Shown: positions 42,507 to 47,315 of the stretch, piece by piece
Layout: each line of letters opens with the position of its first letter
Position numbering within the stretch: position 1 is the stretch's first letter
Source: Bacteroidales bacterium UBA3724
Lineage (GTDB): Bacteria > Bacteroidota > Bacteroidia > Bacteroidales > P3
Reading direction: 5' to 3'
Length of the DNA stretch: 47,315 bases
Assembly (NCBI GenBank): GCA_002371315.1
Contig: DFHL01000123.1
Coordinates: 15,342-62,656 of the forward strand
Program-made: the position numbers and the translations under genes
Notes under the pieces: generated by a model
Database searches by the model: none
Told to the model about the DNA's origin: nothing
The model's input: the letters and a program-made list of their open reading frames with translations, nothing else

Positions 42507-44415
42507 CAGTACCCTCCTTTCTGTTCTCGAAGAGGTATCCTCGTCCGTGGGTAAGCATATTGAACTCAAAAGTAAGATAGTCGGCCATTGTGCGCTCAAA
42601 ATCGGCCTCGGTAGGAATTTCATCGTTGAAATAGTAGAAGGCGTGGAGCCATTCATCCTCGGCCTCGATGGTGGTGCGAACACAGAATTTGGACGGAGCC
42701 TCTGCACCGCGCCAAACATCGAGAAGGTGCTGGCGTTTGTCCTTGGCCGAAGCCGTCTCGACAAGGCCGATATGCTTGGATACTTCGTAGCCGTCGTCCT
42801 CGAAGTTGATAAACTGGCAGATATGGTTTTTGTCGTGAGGGATGCCAGCGGTGAAGATGGCAATGCAGGGATTAGTGCCAACGCCATAGAAGGTGTTTTT
42901 GTTGAGTGTGATGACACCTTCGAGAGTGTGCTTTTTCAGTATAGAATCTTTGACGGCTTGTTCTTCTTTGGTTTTGCCAGTGAAAGAAGACTGGGGGACG
43001 ATGACAGCCACACGGCCACCTTCGACCATACAGTTGAGCAGATGTTCGGTAAAGGAAATCTCATAAAGATTGGGGTTGGTCTTGCTGCCCTGGCTATAGG
43101 GCGGGTTCATCATTCCGACGGTGCACTGCTTCTGTTGCAACTGCGACGGATTCTGCTTCAGGAAATCGAGGTTGTGGAGATTGGACTTGCCATCACCACG
43201 GAGAATCATATTGGTGGTGGCGATGGTGAACATATAGGACTGGAGTTCGATGCCAAAGAGTTGGTCGCGTTTGATGGAACGACGTTGCTGTTCATCGGCC
43301 GTCTGGCGAAGCATATCGTGCATTGCTGCGATGAGAAAACCGCCGGTGCCACAGCAGGGGTCAAGCACGCGGTCGGTGGGTTTTAGTTCCAGCAGGTCAC
43401 AGAAGAGCGTAGTGATGTGTTTGGGAGTTAGGACAATGCCGAGACTTTGACCGTCGCCCCCGCTATAGGACATAAACTCGCCGTAGAAAAGACCAATCCA
43501 ATCTTCGGCAGAATGAATGTATTGGATGTTTTGGAAGACGCTCTTGTTCAGAAACTCGACATAATAGCGGAGCGGCGTCTTCTTCAGTACAGGGTCAACC
43601 TCGTTGATTTTTGCTGTGTCGCGAATGACAGAGAACTGCGATAGAAGCTTGTCGCGTTTGGTGTCGGGCGTGACGTTGGCGCGTTTGAGGTTGCTTTCGA
43701 TAGCGGCATATATCTTGTTGCCGTCGGTGTTCACGCGGTCGCCAGTAAGGGAGTCGATAGAGAAATTGTTCTCCTTTACCTCACGCAGAGCAAGCAGGAT
43801 GCCTGAGACTATTAGCGGTTTTTGTTGGTCTTGGATGTTGCCGTAGTTGCGCAAATCCTCATGGAGTTGGCGGGCATCGCGGAGAATGTCGGCAGTCTGT
43901 TTCTCGTCGGGAGTGGCCTCTTTCAGCACACGGCGAAGGTAGTACTCGACAATGTTTTGTTCGCTGAACGATATGAGCGTTTCAACATCGTCAAGTTCCC
44001 ATAGGTTGCTATATTCATCAACGAAAAGAGGGGTGATGCGGTGGTGCTTTTCATCGCCGCTGATTCCAATTGCAAATACCTTGTGGAAATTAGTGTTCAG
44101 AGCAATGTGACGGGCATAGTGGAATGCACCATTGACGGCGTAGGAAGTAGTGAACTGCGGGGCAAGGTCGATAAGACCGTTCGGGTTGCGGTGGATATGC
44201 TTGTCGAGGTTGGGTTTGTCTTCGATGACGATGAGAAAATCTTTTACTGCGCCACAATATTCCGGGCGGCCAGCATTCCCTGTGCCTTTCTTGGAGGCCG
44301 ACTTGAGGGCCTGCTCTACTTCGGGGATGGTGCTGCCTTGCGGGTCAAGGTCAAGACCAGCTTCTTTGAGGAGTTCGTAGACCCAAAGGTCGGTGGCGGC
44401 TTCTTTCTTGGGCAT
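42499..44415 (-). CDS. BcgI-A-like type IIB restriction-methyltransferase subunit
   Basis: The 638-residue protein matches the size of BcgI A (about 637). It fuses an N-terminal PD-(D/E)xK-like nuclease region (GRPEYCGAVKDFLIVIEDK, with PE at 51-52 and EDK at 65-67) to a gamma-class N6-adenine methyltransferase. AdoMet motif I is DPCCGTGGFL at 352-361, and the catalytic motif IV is NPPY at 437-440. The C-terminal region contacts the specificity subunit. Type IIB enzymes cut on both sides of a bipartite site and methylate it. A simple type I HsdM lacks the nuclease domain and would need an HsdR gene, which is absent here. It follows the GIY-YIG gene by 3 nt and overlaps module 1 of the specificity gene. 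Confidence 0.88.
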   Translation of the reverse strand: MPKKEAATDLWVYELLKEAGLDLDPQGSTIPEVEQALKSASKKGTGNAGRPEYCGAVKDFLIVIEDKPNLDKHIHRNPNGLIDLAPQFTTSYAVNGAFHYARHIALNTNFHKVFAIGISGDEKHHRITPLFVDEYSNLWELDDVETLISFSEQNIVEYYLRRVLKEATPDEKQTADILRDARQLHEDLRNYGNIQDQQKPLIVSGILLALREVKENNFSIDSLTGDRVNTDGNKIYAAIESNLKRANVTPDTKRDKLLSQFSVIRDTAKINEVDPVLKKTPLRYYVEFLNKSVFQNIQYIHSAEDWIGLFYGEFMSYSGGDGQSLGIVLTPKHITTLFCDLLELKPTDRVLDPCCGTGGFLIAAMHDMLRQTADEQQRRSIKRDQLFGIELQSYMFTIATTNMILRGDGKSNLHNLDFLKQNPSQLQQKQCTVGMMNPPYSQGSKTNPNLYEISFTEHLLNCMVEGGRVAVIVPQSSFTGKTKEEQAVKDSILKKHTLEGVITLNKNTFYGVGTNPCIAIFTAGIPHDKNHICQFINFEDDGYEVSKHIGLVETASAKDKRQHLLDVWRGAEAPSKFCVRTTIEAEDEWLHAFYYFNDEIPTEADFERTMADYLTFEFNMLTHGRGYLFENRKEGTDE

Positions 44416-44418
44416 AGG

Positions 44419-45114
44419 TTATCCTTTCTTTTCTTTTTCGAGGCGTATTTCCCAGAGGGTTTTGCCTTGGTAGCTGAAGTATTTGGGGCCTTGGTAGCTC
44501 TCGCTGGAGTTGTGCATATTTTCGGGGAGGAATGTACCACAGAAGGCGGAGAGGCTCCACAGGCGGCCTTCGTGCTCGACCTTGTTTTTGCCCGCCACTT
44601 TGACTTCGAGGTTCAGCGCGTCGAAGGTGACGGTGTCACCCACCGTTAGACCGACCATACTGAAATCGAACGGCGGACGTTGATCTTTCTTGGTTTTCTT
44701 CTCATTGGGGTTATCGTTTGGCAAAGCAGGATATACCTGATGGGGCTTGCCATCCTCATACCGCATAATTACAGCGTCGTCGATGATTTTGGCCAAGTCG
44801 AGCAATATATTGAGAGCCTGTGCGGGTTCAACATTGAAAAACTCACGATTCTGGCGGATGCGAAGGTCGGTAAGACGGTCGATTTGCCGATGGATATTGC
44901 TCTCAACATCGGCATATTTGGCAGTCTGCATTGTGGCATAAATTTCGAATGGCAGCGGCACGGCGGTGTTGTCGAGTTCCTTGCTACGGACATCGACAGG
45001 TCGGGAGCTCTTGCCAATCTTCACCCAATCCTCTTGGAAACTGGGGTTGGTGAGGATGTAGACGAAGCCTGACTTCGGCTCTGTGGCATCTGACGTCTGT
45101 ATGGATTTACGCAT
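44419..45114 (-). CDS. GIY-YIG (T5orf172/MUG113-like) nuclease-domain protein of the restriction operon
   Basis: 231 residues. The N-terminal domain (about 15-100) is GIY-YIG-like: FVYILTN with VKIGKSSRPVDVRSKEL, then an ExNIHRQIDRL segment and REFF, as in T5orf172-type nucleases that accompany mobile and restriction genes. The C-terminal part (about 150-215) has VGDTVTFDALNLEVKVAG and GRLWSLSAFC, resembling the DUF4357/RAMA-type domains of restriction proteins that sense DNA modification. It comes first among the large genes of the operon, 3 nt before the A subunit. A role as an added nuclease or modification sensor is inferred. Confidence 0.82.
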   Translation of the reverse strand: MRKSIQTSDATEPKSGFVYILTNPSFQEDWVKIGKSSRPVDVRSKELDNTAVPLPFEIYATMQTAKYADVESNIHRQIDRLTDLRIRQNREFFNVEPAQALNILLDLAKIIDDAVIMRYEDGKPHQVYPALPNDNPNEKKTKKDQRPPFDFSMVGLTVGDTVTFDALNLEVKVAGKNKVEHEGRLWSLSAFCGTFLPENMHNSSESYQGPKYFSYQGKTLWEIRLEKEKKG

Positions 45115-45134
45115 AGGCTATTGTATTTTGTTTA

Positions 45135-45272
45135 TCAATTCATTGACGGGCATTCCCATCTATCATCTATATCTTCTATCTGCCTAACAGTCAATGGCTG
45201 GTCGCAATTTGCGGCCATCTCTTTGCTTAACGGTACAACAGTCTTTATATCAGCAAAATTCTTCCTTGCCAT
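45135..45272 (-). CDS. Putative 45-residue small protein leading the restriction operon
   Basis: A 45-codon frame starting MARKNFADIKTVVPLSKEM and ending RWECPSMN sits between the predicted promoter and the GIY-YIG gene, 20 nt before the latter. Its start is about 22 nt below the predicted RNA start. The composition is protein-like (charged and hydrophobic residues mixed, one Trp) and unlike a random frame. I recognise no family and no helix-turn-helix. Small leading genes of restriction operons are often control proteins, but this one is shorter than typical C proteins (about 80 residues). Confidence 0.5.
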   Translation of the reverse strand: MARKNFADIKTVVPLSKEMAANCDQPLTVRQIEDIDDRWECPSMN

Positions 45273-45300
45273 ATCGATGTATCGGCATCAAAAACAACTG

Positions 45301-45332
45301 CAAAAGTACACATTTCCTGCGATATGGCAAAA
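45301..45332 (-). promoter_or_regulatory. Bacteroidota-type promoter of the restriction-modification operon
   Basis: On the minus strand TTTTG (-33 TTG at 45330-45328) is followed after exactly 19 nt by TACTTTTG (45308-45301), a full match to TAnnTTTG. It has the same spacing as the M16 promoter. The sequence between here and the deaminase stop (45333-45471) contains an 8-A/6-G run and no clear gene. Confidence 0.65.
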
Positions 45333-45471
45333 CAAAAAATGTTACAGTTCTCCGAGATATTGGAAAATCAGCTGGATTTGAACCACGGGGTCTGTCTCTT
45401 TGGTTCGTTGAAAAAAAAGGGGGGCACGTCTCATTTTTTGCATTCTCAACAAACATACCCAATGGCAACAA

Positions 45472-45942
45472 TCAATAGCCTTCGTGGGGCAGATTGCGAT
45501 AGTGTTCGAATAGCGACAGGCACGCTTCGCGGTCTATCTCCGAAAGATAGCCGTCCAGTTTGTTGCGACCGCTGAAGATGGTGTCGAACTTCTCGTCGCG
45601 GAAACCTATCAGGGCGTTGTCGTTGATGGTACAGCCGTAGTAGATATGGCTGATGTTGGCCCACAAGCAGGCACACAGGCACATCTGGCAGGGTTCGCCG
45701 GTGGTGTAGATGTCGCACCCCGTAAGGTCGTGCGTGCCCATACGTGCGCAGGCATCACGAATGGCCTCCACCTCGCCGTGTGCCGTAGGGTCGTGGTGAC
45801 CAAGCACGCGGTTGTGGCCGCGTCCAACGACAACACCGTCTTTAACTACTATGGCTCCAAAAGGGCCACCGTTGCCGCAGGTGATGCCGTAAAGGGCCTC
45901 GCCGATGGCCTGCTGCATATATTTATTCGTTGCTTCAATCAT
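45472..45942 (-). CDS. Nucleoside deaminase, guanine-deaminase (GuaD)-like
   Basis: This 156-residue zinc enzyme of the cytidine deaminase superfamily has the length of B. subtilis GuaD. Zinc and catalytic residues are in TAHGEVEAI (His and the proton-shuttling Glu) and PCQMC (two Cys). GGPFGAIVVKDG near residue 24 and HNRVLGHHDPTAHGE fit GuaD more than TadA; the HGE instead of HAE is a tolerated variant also seen in cytosine-deaminase-type enzymes. It converts guanine to xanthine if the assignment holds; tRNA A34 deamination cannot be ruled out. It is a lone gene downstream of the HAD gene, separated by a hexamer-repeat gap of 121 nt. Confidence 0.85.
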   Translation of the reverse strand: MIEATNKYMQQAIGEALYGITCGNGGPFGAIVVKDGVVVGRGHNRVLGHHDPTAHGEVEAIRDACARMGTHDLTGCDIYTTGEPCQMCLCACLWANISHIYYGCTINDNALIGFRDEKFDTIFSGRNKLDGYLSEIDREACLSLFEHYRNLPHEGY

Positions 45943-45949
45943 AATTTAG

Positions 45950-46058
45950 GGGGAGTTAGTGGAAGTTAAGGGAAGTTAAAGGGACAATAGTATCTGTATC
46001 TGAAGTTAAGGTTAAGGTTAACGTTAAGGTTAAGGTTAAGGCTAACGTTTGCGTTAAG
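45950..46058. repeat. Short-period arrays: 10-nt GGAAGTTAAG-type then GGTTAA hexamers
   Basis: AGTTA recurs at a 10-nt spacing three times at about 45955-45980. From 46003 a run of GTTAAG/GGTTAA hexamers, with AACGTT interruptions, extends to 46058, just before the HAD stop. The gap holds nothing else. Confidence 0.75.
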
Positions 46059-46063
46059 GTCAT

Positions 46064-47116
46064 TTAAAAAGTGAAGTCGACTTTCTGTACGCCGTTGCCG
46101 TAGATGGTTTTGAAATCGTCGCGCATCGAAACGACATAATAGCCAGCCTGATGCCAGCGTTCAGCCAGCTGGAGGGCCTTCTCACGGTTGGCGTGGTCAC
46201 GGGCCTCGTCGTCGGCTATGAGCATTATCGCCATCGAGCGCAGGCTGTTGCTGAGACAGTAGTTGTGCATAGCCGCGTCGCCGCCACTGTTACCAAACGA
46301 CAGGACGGGTACCTTGCCGATTTCTTGATTTATCTGCAGAACCTTGTTTGTCTTCAGATTCTTGATAACCAGCTCGTCAGTGCGGACAATCTCTTCTTCG
46401 CGACCCATAGTGTAATTGACACCTTCCTCGGTGCCCTGGCTGGTGGAGCGGAGCTTAACGTCCATACCGATGACACGGTTGGGTTCGATGCCAAGGGGTT
46501 CAACCAGCGCACGACAAATGAAGCGGTCGGAGCCCGAAACGACGTAGTAGGTGAAGCCATTGTCCTCAAGATACTCAAACACCTCGAGCATAGGCTGATA
46601 GAAGCTCTGCCCGTATGTCATACCAGTGAAGCCGTTGGCGGGCTTGGCAGCGTAGGCCTTGACGTATGCATCGAATTCGGCGATGGTCATTCCGGCGTAG
46701 GCTTTAGCGGCCGCGCGGGCGTGAATCATATCGAAATGGTCAGGCAGCGGCGTGCCGTTGCGGACAAAGTCGCGTATCTGCTGAGCAGCGAGGCGGACGC
46801 TGTCGGGGGCGTGGTTACCGTAGGCTGTATCCTCCAGAACGCGGTATTCCAGCAGATTATACTCAAAATAGGTTGGATAGAGTTCACCGACGAAGGTGCC
46901 GTCCATATCGAAGGTAGCGATGCGGTCCTTCGGCGGTATATAGTTGGGCGAGTGTGGATTGGTGACATCCTCGACATATTCCTGCAAGGCGGTAAGGGCT
47001 TCGCAGTTGTTCCACGAGGCAAAATACTGTTTCTGAGGTTTCAACGGCTCCTCTTTGCCACATCCGACCAGGATGACGACAACCGAGAGCAGGACAAGGA
47101 ATATTCTTTTCTTCAT
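46064..47116 (-). CDS. HAD-superfamily phosphatase, lipoprotein
   Basis: 350 residues with a lipoprotein signal (MKKRIFLVLLSVVVILV, lipobox LVGC with Cys19). The haloacid dehalogenase core has motif I FDMDGTF near residue 70 (Asp nucleophile and general acid), motif II VVSGSDRF near 195, a Lys in a later segment, and a motif III-like FGNSGGDAAM near 275. A cap-like insertion lies between motifs I and II. It resembles phosphoserine-phosphatase-like HAD proteins of Bacteroidota that act in the periplasm; the substrate is not known. ATG 47116 gives a clean signal peptide; an in-frame ATG six codons upstream is an alternative. Confidence 0.87.
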   Translation of the reverse strand: MKKRIFLVLLSVVVILVGCGKEEPLKPQKQYFASWNNCEALTALQEYVEDVTNPHSPNYIPPKDRIATFDMDGTFVGELYPTYFEYNLLEYRVLEDTAYGNHAPDSVRLAAQQIRDFVRNGTPLPDHFDMIHARAAAKAYAGMTIAEFDAYVKAYAAKPANGFTGMTYGQSFYQPMLEVFEYLEDNGFTYYVVSGSDRFICRALVEPLGIEPNRVIGMDVKLRSTSQGTEEGVNYTMGREEEIVRTDELVIKNLKTNKVLQINQEIGKVPVLSFGNSGGDAAMHNYCLSNSLRSMAIMLIADDEARDHANREKALQLAERWHQAGYYVVSMRDDFKTIYGNGVQKVDFTF

Positions 47117-47198
47117 TATTCGATTTATTATCATTTTGAGTTTGTTTTAACGCTTGTCCTGCCATTTTATTGTTGTAGGGAAAATAAATTTTAAACCT

Positions 47199-47315
47199 TA
47201 ACTTTAACCTTAACTTTAACCTCAGGATGAATCAAGCAAGTCAGATTGCGCAAGCTGGTTAAGGTTAAAGTTAAGGTTAAGGTTAGGGTTAAGGTTAAGG
47301 TTAAGGTTAGGGTTA
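47199..47315. repeat. Inverted pair of telomere-like hexamer arrays at the window end
   Basis: Left part 47199-47222: AACCTTAACTTT units. A unique spacer of about 35 nt follows. Right part 47259-47315: GGTTAA/GGTTAAAG/GGTTAGGG units in the opposite orientation, running off the window. The two halves are roughly reverse complements, so the array can fold on itself. It resembles TTAGGG telomere DNA only by chance of composition. It lies upstream of the HAD gene. Confidence 0.85.

Noticed and set aside
40923..45114. A conventional type I restriction system (HsdR/HsdM/HsdS)
   Set aside because: No HsdR helicase-nuclease gene is present, and the methyltransferase has its own N-terminal nuclease motifs and the BcgI A length.
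45360..45450. GGTTCAAATCC-like stretch on the minus strand suggesting a tRNA T-arm or an integration-site remnant
   Set aside because: Only three T-stem pairs form, no D-arm, anticodon arm or acceptor stem is found, and no integrase is nearby.
46003..46058. GGTTAA repeats as a true telomere or a linear chromosome end
   Set aside because: They lie within ordinary chromosomal sequence, with genes on both sides of the first array and units that vary; bacteria do not use such telomeres.

Overview
The window reads as a chromosomal piece of a Bacteroidales (Bacteroidota) bacterium, probably a host-associated or anaerobic lineage with a type IX secretion system (T9SS). The reasons are Bacteroidota-only families (DUF1599, DUF4293, DoxX with a thioredoxin-like tail), the folP-cdaA pair, two proteases with T9SS C-terminal sorting domains, lipoproteins, a TonB receptor with a carboxypeptidase-regulatory domain, and promoters of the TTG-N19-TAnnTTTG type. 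Coding regions are GC-rich and intergenic stretches AT-rich. I see no rRNA, tRNA, CRISPR array, prophage or insertion sequence.

Layout. 1-209: an 11-nt tandem repeat at the window edge and no gene. 210-5216 (minus): a NusG-like factor, TrkA and two TrkH potassium channels in one operon. 5330-9095 (minus): NAD(P)H-hydrate dehydratase and an M16 protease. 9096-9676: a repeat-rich gap. 9677-11393 (minus): folP and the c-di-AMP synthase gene cdaA. 11479-14458 (plus): DUF1599, DoxX, DUF4293, tsaE. 14783-17704 (plus): a lipoprotein and a C10 cysteine protease. 17705-18395: tandem terminators and a composite repeat element. 18396-23905 (plus): a housekeeping operon rsfS-ftsH-LUD-cdsA-psd-rluA. 23949-30232 (plus): a gingipain-like C25 protease, arginine decarboxylase and an FKBP lipoprotein. 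30245-35240 (minus): a beta-helix protein downstream of ileS. 35447-36427: an unknown membrane-anchored protein, then a second copy of the composite element. 36906-39657 (minus): a His/Cys-rich exported protein and a TonB receptor, probably for a metal or metal complex. 39784-40891 (plus): DUF4298 and a cyclohexadienyl-dehydratase-like lipoprotein. 40923-45331 (minus): a BcgI-like type IIB restriction-modification operon. 45472-47116 (minus): a nucleoside deaminase and a HAD phosphatase lipoprotein, flanked by telomere-like hexamer repeats.

Three observations stand out. First, the specificity gene of the BcgI-like system holds three target-recognition modules separated by two homopolymer tracts (8 and 10 nt). 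Each tract would come into frame at 9 nt, so the locus looks like a phase-variable specificity switch with one-, two- and three-module outputs; a promoter and a 45-codon small ORF precede the operon. Second, intergenic DNA repeatedly carries arrays with an exact 11-nt period but unrelated unit sequences (1-33, 9309-9335, 9551-9648, 17950-18032, 18174-18283, 36603-36646). Several have inverted left and direct right halves, and two belong to a composite element bounded by TGTTAAA palindromes. Third, IleS carries GIHH where the class I synthetase signature HxGH is expected, a swap linked to strong mupirocin resistance in some IleS2 enzymes.

All calls come from reading translations and motifs by eye; no database search was run.
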